Positions 1 through 8,376 are shown, counted from the first letter of the stretch. The stretch: 64,000 nt of DNA from Fodinicurvata halophila (GCF_042651425.1 NZ_JBHSCW010000010.1:124001-188000), one strand, 5' to 3'. Program-made: numbers and translations. The notes: generated from the letters alone by a model not told the origin.

Positions 1-1478
1 TCGAACAACTCATCGGTAGCAGCACAAATGGTCTGCATGCGTGTCACCACACATGGGAGCGTGTCCGAATCGGTGAGATTGCAGCACTGGTTAATGGCTA
101 TGCTTTTAAATCCAGCGGTTTCAACGATAAGGAAGGCACACCTATTGTCAGGATTCGTGACGTAACAAAGGGGGTGCCGGGCACCTACTATCACGGTCCT
201 GTTGATGATCCGAAGATGACCTTTATTGAGAACGGACAAATCGCAATTGGTATGGATGGGGATTTCAATTGTCGGATTTGGGGGGGTGGGCAAGCTCTGC
301 TCAACCAGCGTGTTTGTTCGTTGACTGCCAATGAAGACTTCTATTCCCAAAAGTTCCTAGCATTAGCTCTACCAGGATACCTGAAGTTAATTAATGATCA
401 TACTTCCTCTATTACTGTTAAACATCTCTCGTCACTGACAGTTCGCGACATTCCGGTGCCACTCCCTCCCCTCAACGAACAACGCCGCATCGTCGAGAAG
501 ATCGAGACGCTGTTTGCTCGATTGGACAAGGGCGAAGAAGCGCTGCGCGAGGTGCAGAGGCAGCTTTCCACTTATCGCCAGTCGGTGCTGAAGGCCGCCG
601 TCACCGGTCAGTTGACGGCTGATTGGCGTGCGCAGAACGCGCACCGCCAGGAACACGGCCGCGACCTGCTGGAGCGCATCCTGCAAACCCGCCGCGAAAC
701 CTGGGAAGGCCGCGGGAAATACAAGGAACCCGCTGCCCTCGACACGACCGACTTGTCGGAACTACCGGAAGGCTGGATTTGGACATCGCTTGGCGCTCTC
801 ATTTCGGCAGGCCCACAAAACGGATTGTATCTGCCCCAATCAAAATACGGCTCGGGAACCCCAATTCTTCGGATTGATGATTATCAAGTTGATTGGCTTC
901 GGCCCATGAGCGAACTTCGACTCGTCGCTGCCGAGCCGGACGATTGCCAGAAATATGGTCTGCACCATGGTGATTTTGTGGTGAATCGCGTGAACAGTGT
1001 TTCCCACTTGGGAAAGACCACTCTTTTACCCAGTGAATACGAAGGAGCGCTATTCGAGTCGAATATGATGAGGTTTTCGGTGGGCAACCTGATCAGCAAA
1101 GAATATCTCAGACTTTATTTGACCAGCGATTTGGGTAGAAAGAAACTGATCCAGAACTGCAAGCACGCTGTGAACCAAGCCAGCATTAACCAAGGTGATG
1201 TGGAGGCGACGCCTGTTCCACTGCCTCCGTACCTCGAACAGGAAGAGATCGTCCAAAGAGTATCAGAAGAGTCGTCTCGCGAGATCGCAAGCTTAAAGAC
1301 TTGTCAAACCGAGCTTGCCCGTTCCGCCGCCCTGCGCCAGTCCATCCTGAAAGACGCCTTTGCAGGCCGTCTGGTGCCACAGAATCCAGATGACGAATCT
1401 GCCAGTGAGTTGCTGGCGCGTATCCAGTCGGATTGTCCCGCCAAATCGAAACGATCACGCCGGACGCAGGCTGCATGA
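1..1478 (+). CDS. hsdS: Type I restriction-modification specificity subunit HsdS (5' truncated by window edge)
   Basis: This subunit chooses the DNA target of a type I restriction-modification complex. The open frame enters from the left edge (codons from base 3), so the first residues are missing; GTG at 174 is not the true start. Two target-recognition halves are visible, each followed by the family's conserved helical region. The central one holds PLPPLNEQRRIV followed by a stretch ending LKAAVTGQLT; the second holds PLPPYLEQEEIV followed by SILKDAFAGRLVPQ. The hsdM gene follows after 73 nt on the same strand, so the order here is S then M. No hsdR lies downstream; it would have to be left of the window. 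Family assignment is firm, the target sequence unknown. Confidence 0.93.
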   Translation, partial: EQLIGSSTNGLHACHHTWERVRIGEIAALVNGYAFKSSGFNDKEGTPIVRIRDVTKGVPGTYYHGPVDDPKMTFIENGQIAIGMDGDFNCRIWGGGQALLNQRVCSLTANEDFYSQKFLALALPGYLKLINDHTSSITVKHLSSLTVRDIPVPLPPLNEQRRIVEKIETLFARLDKGEEALREVQRQLSTYRQSVLKAAVTGQLTADWRAQNAHRQEHGRDLLERILQTRRETWEGRGKYKEPAALDTTDLSELPEGWIWTSLGALISAGPQNGLYLPQSKYGSGTPILRIDDYQVDWLRPMSELRLVAAEPDDCQKYGLHHGDFVVNRVNSVSHLGKTTLLPSEYEGALFESNMMRFSVGNLISKEYLRLYLTSDLGRKKLIQNCKHAVNQASINQGDVEATPVPLPPYLEQEEIVQRVSEESSREIASLKTCQTELARSAALRQSILKDAFAGRLVPQNPDDESASELLARIQSDCPAKSKRSRRTQAA

Positions 1479-1551
1479 TTGTCGTCTGTCCGGCTGTGCC
1501 TTGGCCCCTTTTCATGAACACTGACTCTGTCTTTCCCCTCGAGGTACTCCG

Positions 1552-3033
1552 ATGAGCAACAAGGAACAACTGGTCCAGAAGGTCTGGAACTATGCCCATG
1601 TGCTGCGCGACCAGGGCATTTCCTATGGCGACTATATCGAACAGATCACCTTCCTGCTGTTCCTGAAGATGGACCAGGAGCGGGTGGACCACCTGGGCGA
1701 GCCCTCGACCGTGCCGCCGGAGTGGGGCTGGGCGCAGTTGGCGGGCAAGGACGGCGAGGACCTGGAACAGCAGTATCGCCGCAGCCTGGAGGCGCTGGCC
1801 CATGAAGACGGGCTGGTGGGCACGATCTTCCGCAAGGCGCAGAACAAGCTGTCGGATCCCGCCAAGCTGAAGCGTGTGGTCAGCCTGATCGACAAGGAGG
1901 GGCCCTGGATCGGCCTGGACGTGGACGTGAAGGGCGAGATCTATGAGGGGTTGCTGGAACGCAATGCCTCGGAAGTGCGCTCGGGCGCCGGGCAGTACTT
2001 CACGCCGCGGCCCGTGATCGACGCCATGGTCAAGTGCGTGGATCCGAAGGTGAGCGAGACGGTCTGCGACCCGGCCTGTGGCACCGGCGGTTTCCTGCTG
2101 CAGGCCTATGAGCATATGAAGGACCAGACCCGGGACCGGGAGAAGCTGCGCGACCTGCGCCACACGGCCTTTACCGGCATGGATATCGTGGACGAGGTGG
2201 TGCGGCTCTGTGCCATGAACCTCTACCTGCATGGCCTCGGCAATGGCGGCAGTCCGGTGGAGCGCGGCGATGCCCTGTCAAATGATGGCGGGGAGCGCTT
2301 TGACGTGGTGCTGACCAATCCGCCCTTTGGCAAGAAGTCCAGCTATACCGTGGTGGGTGAGGATGGCCAGGTCACCACCGAGCGCGAGAACTACGAGCGC
2401 GCGGACTTCAAGTTCACCACCTCGAACAAGCAGTTCAACTTCCTGCAGCACATCATGACCATCCTGGACACAAACGGGCGTGCGGGCGTGGTCATGCCCG
2501 ACAACGTGCTGTTCGAGGCGGGGCGCGCCGGTGAGGGCTTGCGCCGACGCCTGTTGGACGGTTTCAACTTCCACACCCTGCTGCGCCTGCCCACGGGTAT
2601 CTGGTACAGCCAGGGCGTGAAGGCCAACGTCCTGTTCTTCGACAAGCGCCCGGCGGCGCGCGAGGCGCAGACGCGGGAGCTGTGGGTCTATGACTATCGC
2701 ACCAACGTGCACAAGACCCTGCGCACCAAGCCGCTGACCCGGGCTGAGCTGGACGACTTCGTGCGCTGTTACCATGACCGGCAGGAGACCGAGCGCTTCC
2801 GGCGCTTCACCTATGACGAACTGATCCAGCGCGACAAGGTGAACCTGGATCTCTTCTGGCTGCGCGACGACAGCCTAGAAGACACGGAGAACCTGCCGCC
2901 CCCCGACCTGCTGGCCGCCGAGATCGTGGAGAACCTGGAATCAGCCTTGGAACAGTTCCGCAGCGTGGCCAGCGAGCTGGGGGAAAAGGCAGGAGGTGAT
3001 TCAGTGGAGGACCCGATACAGAAAGTTGAATAA
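1552..3033 (+). CDS. hsdM: Type I restriction-modification methyltransferase subunit HsdM
   Basis: N6-adenine methyltransferase of a type I system, using S-adenosylmethionine. The 493-residue length is usual. An N-terminal helical HsdM_N region is followed by the catalytic domain: GQYFTPRPVIDAM, then SAM-binding motif I DPACGTGGF (near residues 173-181) and catalytic NPPF (about 256-259). A GAGG ribosome site lies about 10 nt before the ATG. It probably forms an operon with hsdS upstream. The gene has the high GC of the chromosome and ends abruptly at an AT-rich insert, which suggests an island boundary near 3.03 kb. Without hsdR in view it cannot be told whether the system restricts or only methylates. 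Confidence 0.95.
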   Translation: MSNKEQLVQKVWNYAHVLRDQGISYGDYIEQITFLLFLKMDQERVDHLGEPSTVPPEWGWAQLAGKDGEDLEQQYRRSLEALAHEDGLVGTIFRKAQNKLSDPAKLKRVVSLIDKEGPWIGLDVDVKGEIYEGLLERNASEVRSGAGQYFTPRPVIDAMVKCVDPKVSETVCDPACGTGGFLLQAYEHMKDQTRDREKLRDLRHTAFTGMDIVDEVVRLCAMNLYLHGLGNGGSPVERGDALSNDGGERFDVVLTNPPFGKKSSYTVVGEDGQVTTERENYERADFKFTTSNKQFNFLQHIMTILDTNGRAGVVMPDNVLFEAGRAGEGLRRRLLDGFNFHTLLRLPTGIWYSQGVKANVLFFDKRPAAREAQTRELWVYDYRTNVHKTLRTKPLTRAELDDFVRCYHDRQETERFRRFTYDELIQRDKVNLDLFWLRDDSLEDTENLPPPDLLAAEIVENLESALEQFRSVASELGEKAGGDSVEDPIQKVE

Positions 3034-3070
3034 GGGTATTTCGAAGGTAATGCTTATAATTATCCATTAT

Positions 3071-3101
3071 AAAAAAGAGAGGGGAATTTAAATTCCCCTC
3101 T
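3071..3101 (-). terminator. Intrinsic terminator of the 57-residue mini-gene
   Basis: A perfect 22-nt palindrome (GAGGGGAATTT and its complement) is followed on the minus strand by a T-rich run (CTCTTTTTT). It sits 9 nt after the stop codon of the minus-strand mini-gene and ends its transcript. It also separates hsdM from the AT-rich insert. Confidence 0.85.
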
Positions 3102-3109
3102 TGATGAAA

Positions 3110-3283
3110 TTAATAGTACTTTTTATCATTGAGCTTTACTTTAAATGACCCTCTTAATTCAGGATGTCGAGATTTAAGTGTACTCGCGACATTCTCTAAT
3201 CCATTTTTTAGTTCATCGCTGTGTTTTTCTTTTATTTTTGAATCATTGCCATTTGACGGAGATTTTTGTTGGATTTCGGTCAT
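3110..3283 (-). CDS. 57-residue charged protein divergent from avcD, unknown function
   Basis: I do not recognise this protein. It is lysine- and serine-rich, has no membrane segment, and ends LNDKKYY. It looks like a real gene because the ATG at 3283 has GGGAGGT 8 nt upstream, a TATAAT box lies just above that, and an intrinsic terminator follows the stop. A longer TTG start at 3301 would run through the ribosome site and is unlikely. It is divergent from the avcD deaminase and shares its low GC. In known AvcID systems the deaminase is restrained by a small RNA next to avcD, so this locus (RNA or peptide) could play that part here; that is inference only. Confidence 0.7.
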   Translation of the reverse strand: MTEIQQKSPSNGNDSKIKEKHSDELKNGLENVASTLKSRHPELRGSFKVKLNDKKYY

Positions 3284-3301
3284 TCTTACATTACCTCCCA
3301 A

Positions 3302-3314
3302 ATTATAGTATAAT
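3302..3314. promoter_or_regulatory. Back-to-back -10 boxes of the mini-gene and avcD
   Basis: TATAAT reads on the minus strand at 3307-3302 toward the mini-gene and on the plus strand at 3309-3314 toward avcD. A weak plus-strand -35 (CTTACA, 3285-3290) lies inside the mini-gene's 5' end. The two promoters are nearly face to face, so their transcription should interfere. Confidence 0.55.
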
Positions 3315-3373
3315 GCTCTTGACTGATTCTATAGTTAATCTTTCTAGGCGAAGCGTTCAAAGGATGCTGTTCG

Positions 3374-4912
3374 ATGTTCGAGGAAAAAAAGCACCCAGAA
3401 CTTGTGTTTGGCTTGGTTGGTCCAATTGGTGTGAACATGGACGATGTTGAATCCAAGCTTTGTGCGAGTTTGCAGACGGTTGGCTATGAGCCAATCTCGA
3501 TTCGTGCAACTGAAATTATGCAACAAGTGGATGTCGGTATCGAGATCAAACATAGCGCTGACCCTCTCACACATTATCAGACTCGAATAGACTATGCCAA
3601 TGCAGTAAGAAGAAAATGTAATAATGATGCAGCTATCGCTGGGCTTGTTATGCTTCATATACGACAATTAAGATATGATATTAATTCCCAAATACTGTCT
3701 AATAAAGAGCTTGAATCAGAAAACGCTTCTGAGATTCCTTTGCAGAAACATGCATTTGTAATTCGGCAATTTAAGAGAAAAGAAGAAATTGATGCTTTAA
3801 AGAAAGTTTATGGATCAAAATTTATACAACTATCAGCAAATGCGCGTCAGGAAGAAAGATTAAAAGGATTGTCACGTCGCATGGCTTCGCAAAATCCAAA
3901 TTTGGATAAAGATACCTGTGATAAATATGCTGAACAACTTATAGAGCGGGATTTAAATGAGATAACGGTAAATTGGGGTCAAAGAATAGGTGATGTATTT
4001 CATCTTGGAGATGTATTTGTAGATGCAAATACAGAAGTGTTAATTGAAAAAAATATTAGAAGATTTGTAGAAGCTTTTTTTGGGCGTAATTCTATTAGTC
4101 CATCAGCGGACGAATACGGGACTTATATGGCTGCATCAGCCTCTCTGCGTTCAATTGATACTGCGCGTCAAGTAGGGGCATCAATATTCACTACTGAGTC
4201 AGAGGTTGTGGCTCTGGGCTGCAATGAGGTTCCAAAGGCAGGAGGTGGTACATATTGGTCAGATGATATAGATCCACATCGTGATTACGATGAAGGGCAT
4301 GATGCTAACACAACTTATAAGAGACGCTTGTTATTTGATATTATCAAGAGGTTGAGAGATAATGAGTTTATTAACTCACCAAGTAGTGATATCGATTTGT
4401 TCCAAGAAATTATTGGTAATGAAAATATATCAGACTCTTTATTAATGGATATTACTGAATTTGGGAGGATGACTCATGCGGAAATGAATGCAATAACTGA
4501 CGCAGCTAGATTGGGGCGCTCTCTAAAGGGGGCTACTTTATACTGTACAACTTTTCCCTGTCATAACTGTGCAAAACATATTATAGCATCTGGTATTCAG
4601 AGAGTCGTTTTTATAGAACCTTATCCAAAAAGTAAGGCTTCAGAATTACATGAAGATTCAATTTCATTTGGAAGAAATAGATCCACAAATAAAGTTTCAT
4701 TCGAGCATTTCTATGGGATTTCTCCAAGGCGCTATAGAGATATTTTTGAAAAAAAGAGAAGAAGAAAGGGAGATGGAACTCTAGAAGAATGGTATGAAAA
4801 AGAAGCAGCTCCGAGAATCGAAGATAGAAGTTCATTCCATACATTTAATGAGACTTCGGCTATATTTTCAATATTAGAGAAAGTAGCAGAAGATTTTAAT
4901 CTTACAGAATAA
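3374..4912 (+). CDS. avcD: Anti-phage dCTP/dCMP deaminase, AvcD-type
   Basis: Predicted phage-defence enzyme that deaminates deoxycytidine nucleotides and starves phage replication. It is 512 residues, near the family's size. The N-terminal third is P-loop-kinase-like, but its glycine loop (GLVGPIGVNMD, near residues 13-23) lacks the usual GK[ST]. The C-terminal deaminase domain carries the zinc and catalytic residues HAEMNAI (H368, E370) and PCHNC (C396, C399). AGGA lies 9 nt before the ATG. GC and codon use are far below those of neighbouring genes, which indicates recent transfer. It sits beside hsdSM, consistent with a defence island. Only about 60 nt separate the promoter from the start, too short for the roughly 170-nt AvcI RNA I recall upstream of avcD in Vibrio. 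Confidence 0.85.
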   Translation: MFEEKKHPELVFGLVGPIGVNMDDVESKLCASLQTVGYEPISIRATEIMQQVDVGIEIKHSADPLTHYQTRIDYANAVRRKCNNDAAIAGLVMLHIRQLRYDINSQILSNKELESENASEIPLQKHAFVIRQFKRKEEIDALKKVYGSKFIQLSANARQEERLKGLSRRMASQNPNLDKDTCDKYAEQLIERDLNEITVNWGQRIGDVFHLGDVFVDANTEVLIEKNIRRFVEAFFGRNSISPSADEYGTYMAASASLRSIDTARQVGASIFTTESEVVALGCNEVPKAGGGTYWSDDIDPHRDYDEGHDANTTYKRRLLFDIIKRLRDNEFINSPSSDIDLFQEIIGNENISDSLLMDITEFGRMTHAEMNAITDAARLGRSLKGATLYCTTFPCHNCAKHIIASGIQRVVFIEPYPKSKASELHEDSISFGRNRSTNKVSFEHFYGISPRRYRDIFEKKRRRKGDGTLEEWYEKEAAPRIEDRSSFHTFNETSAIFSILEKVAEDFNLTE

Positions 4913-5110
4913 AAAATTTTTCACTACAGTATATATATTTAATTCGAATTTTTACTTTATACATGCTCTATATTATAAAATAATAATTTAAAAAGTATCT
5001 ATTTTTGCCTGAAATCGAAGTTAAGAAAAAGACGACCGAGCAAGAAGAAAAGCAGTCGAATCAAATGGAAGATCATCTCTGTAAAGACCGCCATTCAAAG
5101 CAGTGCAGAG
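4913..5110. other. AT-rich intergenic stretch after avcD
   Basis: I see no gene. The first half is very AT-rich; the second (about 5007-5100) could encode a lysine/glutamate-rich peptide but has no start codon, so it may be the decayed end of a gene. Confidence 0.4.
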
Positions 5111-5512
5111 CTATTCCACTAGGGGGCGGCTGTAGCGTTCGATGAAGCTGGCGAGATCCGTCACGCTTGTCTCGCGCCGGATGACGGACATGCCGGCTTC
5201 GTAGGCGTCGTCCTCCGGGGCGTCGAGGTAGATGTCGTTCATCACCAGGAAGGTCATGGCGGCCAGCCAGGCCAGGCGCTTGTTGCCGTCCAGCAGAGCA
5301 TGTCGTGTCACGATCCCCTCGAAGACCAGGGCGGAGAGCAGGGCGGCTGTGGCCTGGGGCTCGTATTCAGCGTAGGTGCGTGCGCGTTCGAAGCCGGCAA
5401 CAAGATCGTCGGGGGAGGTGATCACCAGCTTCTCGTCATGGTCGTCCATGAAACGGGCAAGCCGGTCGACCACTGCCTGGGGGTGCGGCCAGACGTAGCT
5501 GTTGACGCTCAT
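5111..5512 (-). CDS. doc: Doc (death-on-curing) toxin, Fic fold
   Basis: Toxin of a type II toxin-antitoxin pair. Doc proteins have a Fic fold and phosphorylate elongation factor Tu. The Fic/Doc signature is seen as HALLDGNKR (family H-x-F-x-D/N-G-N-K-R, with Leu for Phe). The 133-residue length fits Doc. The start chosen is ATG 5512, giving MSVNSYVWPHPQ; a longer frame to 5590 would overlap the antitoxin gene and adds a non-conserved segment. It follows its antitoxin by 46 nt in one operon. Confidence 0.85.
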   Translation of the reverse strand: MSVNSYVWPHPQAVVDRLARFMDDHDEKLVITSPDDLVAGFERARTYAEYEPQATAALLSALVFEGIVTRHALLDGNKRLAWLAAMTFLVMNDIYLDAPEDDAYEAGMSVIRRETSVTDLASFIERYSRPLVE

Positions 5513-5558
5513 GCCTTCTTGTCCTGGCGAGCGGGTATGAGAGGCGGCTGTCCGCGTG

Positions 5559-5786
5559 TCATTGCCCGAAAAGGCGCAGCGTGCGGGCATAGCGGGAGGC
5601 CATGCGGTCCGCGGCGCGCCAGGTCTCGTCGTAGTGGCTGTCCACCACCTGGGCCGTGAACTGTCTTTCGGATACGGAGACGCGTAGGGTCGAGCCCACG
5701 TCAGCCTTCAATTCCTGAAGAATATCCTGGGAGAGCGGCAGGAAGGCGCTGTTCCCGATTTTCTTGATGGTCTTGCGTGTGTCCAT
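5559..5786 (-). CDS. AbrB/MazE-type antitoxin
   Basis: Antitoxin of the Doc pair. It is a 75-residue protein with an N-terminal SpoVT-AbrB DNA-binding swapped-hairpin domain (KKIGNSAFLPLSQDIL) and a C-terminal tail expected to cover the toxin. Such antitoxins bind their own promoter, and a promoter with paired repeats lies just upstream. Phd is the classic Doc partner; AbrB-type partners also occur. Confidence 0.85.
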   Translation of the reverse strand: MDTRKTIKKIGNSAFLPLSQDILQELKADVGSTLRVSVSERQFTAQVVDSHYDETWRAADRMASRYARTLRLFGQ

Positions 5787-5816
5787 GGTGGTCGTCCTCT
5801 GCCTGACGCGTTTACG

Positions 5817-5845
5817 TATATACTATCGTTTATACTATGATTCAA
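5817..5845 (-). promoter_or_regulatory. Promoter and operator of the AbrB/Doc pair
   Basis: Reading on the minus strand, TTGAAT (5845-5840), a 17-nt spacer and TATATA (5822-5817) form a good sigma-70 promoter. The direct repeats ATAGTATAAACG and ATAGTATATACG cover the spacer and -10 box, as expected for an autoregulatory operator. Confidence 0.65.
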
Positions 5846-5915
5846 GGAGAGGACATCTCTTTATCGTACTCAGGGAGTAGGCCGCTCGTTGGCTGACAGG
5901 GAGACCGAGGGTGTC

Positions 5916-5950
5916 TTGCACGCTCGTTGATGCGATACTATATTTTAGTA
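5916..5950 (+). promoter_or_regulatory. Promoter and operator of the hicAB locus
   Basis: TTGCAC (5916-5921), a 17-nt spacer and TATATT (5939-5944) form a promoter. An inverted repeat TACTA-N5-TAGTA (5936-5950) overlaps the -10 box and is a likely HicB operator. The predicted transcript starts about 10 nt before the ATG, leaving almost no leader. Confidence 0.6.
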
Positions 5951-5960
5951 CCATGCTCAG

Positions 5961-6548
5961 ATGAAGCGGAAACACAAGAGGACCCTCGCGGCGATTTTCG
6001 CGCGCCCTACACCAGGTTCGATTCAATGGGGTGATGTTGAAGCCCTGTTCAAGGCGCTCGGGGCTGATGTCGAGGAACGAGAAGGCTCTCGTGTCGCTGT
6101 CGTACTGTTCGGGGAGGTGCGGATCTTTCATCGACCACACCCAACCCCGGACACCGACAAGGGTGCTATCGCCAGCATTCGGAAGTGGTTAGAGGGCGAA
6201 TGGAGTGAAGCCATGAACAACGTCATGATCATCAATGGCTATCGTGCTGTTGTTCAGTACGATCCGGAGATTGAGAAATTCCGTGGTGAGTTCACGGGTC
6301 TCAATGGGGGCGCGGACTTCTATGCGGAGAGTGTCGAAGACCTGCGCAAGGAAGGCGAAATCTCGCTGCGCGTTTTTCTGGAGACATGCCGGGACAAGGG
6401 CATTGAGCCCACCAGGCGGTTTTCCGGAAAGTTCCAGGTGCGTGTTCCCGAGATGGTGCACAAGCAGGCCGTCGAAGCCGCCAGGGCCCGAGGCGTCAGC
6501 CTGAATCAACTGGTGGCTGAGGCTCTTGAGCACGAGTTATCCGCGTAA
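5961..6548 (+). CDS. hicAB: Fused HicA toxin-HicB antitoxin reading frame
   Basis: Residues 1-81 are a HicA-type RNA-degrading toxin (KRKHKRTLAAIF start, REGSRVAVVLFG, HRPHP). Residues 85-195 are a complete HicB: a partial RNase-H-like fold (GYRAVVQYDPE, FRGEF) and a C-terminal ribbon-helix-helix (SGKFQVRVPE to NQLVAEALEH). Normally these are two genes. Here the third frame still encodes the usual HicA end NGVKP followed by TGA, overlapping the HicB ATG at 6213. Removing one G from GGG at 6194-6196 restores a HicA ending LEANGVKP and an ATGA overlap. So this is a one-base fusion or a sequencing error. HicB can probably still start alone at 6213. Confidence 0.85.
   Translation: MKRKHKRTLAAIFARPTPGSIQWGDVEALFKALGADVEEREGSRVAVVLFGEVRIFHRPHPTPDTDKGAIASIRKWLEGEWSEAMNNVMIINGYRAVVQYDPEIEKFRGEFTGLNGGADFYAESVEDLRKEGEISLRVFLETCRDKGIEPTRRFSGKFQVRVPEMVHKQAVEAARARGVSLNQLVAEALEHELSA
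6202..6215 (+). promoter_or_regulatory. Internal ribosome site and start of HicB
   Basis: GGAG at 6202-6205 precedes ATG 6213 by 7 nt. It would let free HicB be made from within the fused frame, giving 111 residues. Confidence 0.55.
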
Positions 6549-6837
6549 ATGTGCTGGTGCCCCCATCGCCTTGCTGAAGGCTGAGCGCGCGTTGCTTTTC
6601 AATATGACGCTCGAAACTCCTGCGGAGTTCATACAAGAACGTTTGGTATTCGAAAATATACCCGTCATATCAATCGGTTGAAAGACCTCCTCCCTGACGC
6701 TCCCCGGGCTCCAACATTATTTTCATCACCCTCTTAAAAACCGCCCAGCGCCTACACACATCAAATCATCCGCGCATGAGCCGGGGGTCGCATGAGCGCT
6801 CCGTGGTTTCGCTGCGCCTTGCCTCCTGGAGGTAAAA
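6549..6837. other. Intergenic region, nothing recognised
   Basis: No gene, repeat or clear promoter was recognised. A GGAGG ribosome site for the next gene ends it. Confidence 0.4.
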
Positions 6838-7263
6838 ATGAACGCCATGCTTGGCGTCGGCATGCTGGCCGTGACGGTTCTGTTCTTTGCGTGGGCCTAT
6901 GGCCAGTTTCGTCGCCCGCGCCCCGAGGCCTGGACCCGGGGTGATCTTGGGGGCGTCACCGTAACCCTGACCCTTGTCACCCTGTCGATGTTCTCCGTGT
7001 TCCATCTGGGTGCCTTCCTGTTCGATCTCGGGTCCGAAACCCGCTGGCTGGAGATCAGCGCCGTAGCGGGCGTTGCCCTGCTGCTGTGCTGGCTGCTCGT
7101 GCCGCGCCTGATGGCGCCGGCCTTGCGGGCGGCGAATGCACACGGCGCGCTGGCGTCGTCCGTGACGGACACGCTGCCCGAGCCCGCCAACGACCCGCGT
7201 CCGAGAGCACCGGCACGAGCGAAGCCTGCGACCGGCAAGGTCGGCCGGCGCCGCGCTGCCTGA
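6838..7263 (+). CDS. Small inner-membrane protein, unknown function
   Basis: A 141-residue protein with three hydrophobic segments (about residues 4-21, 41-60 and 72-90) and a basic, alanine/proline-rich cytoplasmic tail from about 110. A strong GGAGG lies 6 nt before the ATG. I do not recognise a family. It stands alone between two non-coding stretches and is followed by a long hairpin. Confidence 0.65.
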   Translation: MNAMLGVGMLAVTVLFFAWAYGQFRRPRPEAWTRGDLGGVTVTLTLVTLSMFSVFHLGAFLFDLGSETRWLEISAVAGVALLLCWLLVPRLMAPALRAANAHGALASSVTDTLPEPANDPRPRAPARAKPATGKVGRRRAA

Positions 7264-7866
7264 TCCAGATGACGCGGCGAGCGGAGGCTGCCGGTAGAGC
7301 GGCCGTCGTTGCCGACGTGCCGCTTTCCGGTGCTTCGATCGCAGACCGTCGATACGCGGGACATAAGAAAAGGCCGCCCGGCGAGCCGGGCGGCCAAGTC
7401 CCTCCTTGCACAGGGCAGGGCAAGAGAGGGAGGGAGGAGCCTGTTCGGGACGCTGCCTTGGCTGGGGGCGCGGTTTTCCCGGAGTGCTGCGTCGCCGGGC
7501 CGTCAGCGCGAAGGGGCGGCCGGCGCGTGGAAACTCACTCTGTTTGTCGCCTGCATGTTTCCATGTCGTCCCTGCCTGGTGGGTGCGGAACCTGACTCTC
7601 ATGAACAGGGACAGGCCGCCGGACGACAAAGTTCCTTCGCGACACCTACTGAATTGTTCAGCACAGCCGCATGCACAAGAGCGCAGAGATGTGACATTCT
7701 TTTGGCACGCTACAGGCAGGTGGGGAAGGTGCGTGCGTGCTTCGCCGCCGGTGGCGATGCTGCGAGGCTCGACCTGGCGGCCGAGCACCTCTGCGCGAGG
7801 GTAGTGGCGCTTTTTCCGGAAGCCCTGTAATCTCCCGGCGGTTGTCTACTTGGGGGAGAGAAGGCG
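7264..7866. other. 600-nt non-coding region
   Basis: No convincing gene is seen; open frames here are GC artefacts without ribosome sites. It contains the perfect hairpin at 7372-7395. Its 3' part leads into the DUF6790 gene. Confidence 0.45.
7367..7395 (-). terminator. Strong hairpin, intrinsic terminator on the minus strand
   Basis: A perfect 11-bp stem (GGCCGCCCGGC) with a 2-nt tip. A T-run (TTTTCTT) follows it only on the minus strand, so it should end a leftward transcript, yet no leftward gene lies between 7396 and the DUF6790 gene. An unannotated minus-strand RNA is possible. On the plus strand it could still slow read-through from the 6838 gene. Confidence 0.6.
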
Positions 7867-8376
7867 GTGGAAGCCTTTGTTTCGTTCGTCCTGTCCAACT
7901 TCACATTGAGCTTCTTCGTGCTGGGCCTGCTCGTCGCCGGCCTGGCGCTGCTGCGCCTGAAGAAGCCGCCCACACGCGAAGACGTGGCGGAGGCGCTGCT
8001 GGCCTGGTTCCTGTTCTTCTCGATCGGGATCAGCTTCCTCTACAACTTCGTCATGCATGTCTTCTTCGGCGCGATGGCGGCCGCCTTCATCGGCTGGGCG
8101 GACAGCCCGTTCCAGGCCGAGGTGGGGTTCGCCAGCCTGGGCTTCGCCGTGGTCGGCTTCCTGGCCTGGCGCGGCGGCTTCGGCCTGCGCCTGGCGGCCG
8201 TGGTGGGCCCGGCCTGTTTCCTCTGGGGCGCGGCCGGCGGCCATGTCTATCAGATGATCACGGCGGGCAACTTCGCGCCGGGCAATGCCGGCGTGATCTT
8301 CTATAGCGACATCCTGATCCCGCTGATCGGCTTCGCGCTGCTGTGGTGGCGCGGCCGGGCGGGGGGACGTTCCTGA
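7867..8376 (+). CDS. DUF6790-type integral membrane protein
   Basis: 169 residues with about five hydrophobic segments. The segment FNFVMHVFFGAMAAAFIGW-like region (YNFVMHVFFGAMAAAFIGWA in the protein) and EVGFASLGFAVVGFLAW match what I recall of the DUF6790 family of unknown function. The start is GTG 7867 preceded by GGGGGAGAAGG. It is probably a single-gene unit; the next gene starts 138 nt later with its own ribosome site. Confidence 0.7.
   Translation: MEAFVSFVLSNFTLSFFVLGLLVAGLALLRLKKPPTREDVAEALLAWFLFFSIGISFLYNFVMHVFFGAMAAAFIGWADSPFQAEVGFASLGFAVVGFLAWRGGFGLRLAAVVGPACFLWGAAGGHVYQMITAGNFAPGNAGVIFYSDILIPLIGFALLWWRGRAGGRS

Noticed and set aside
7703..7718. Possible sigma-54 promoter (TGGCACG then GGCA)
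   Set aside because: Only the -24 part matches well, and the next gene is about 150 nt away with no enhancer site seen.
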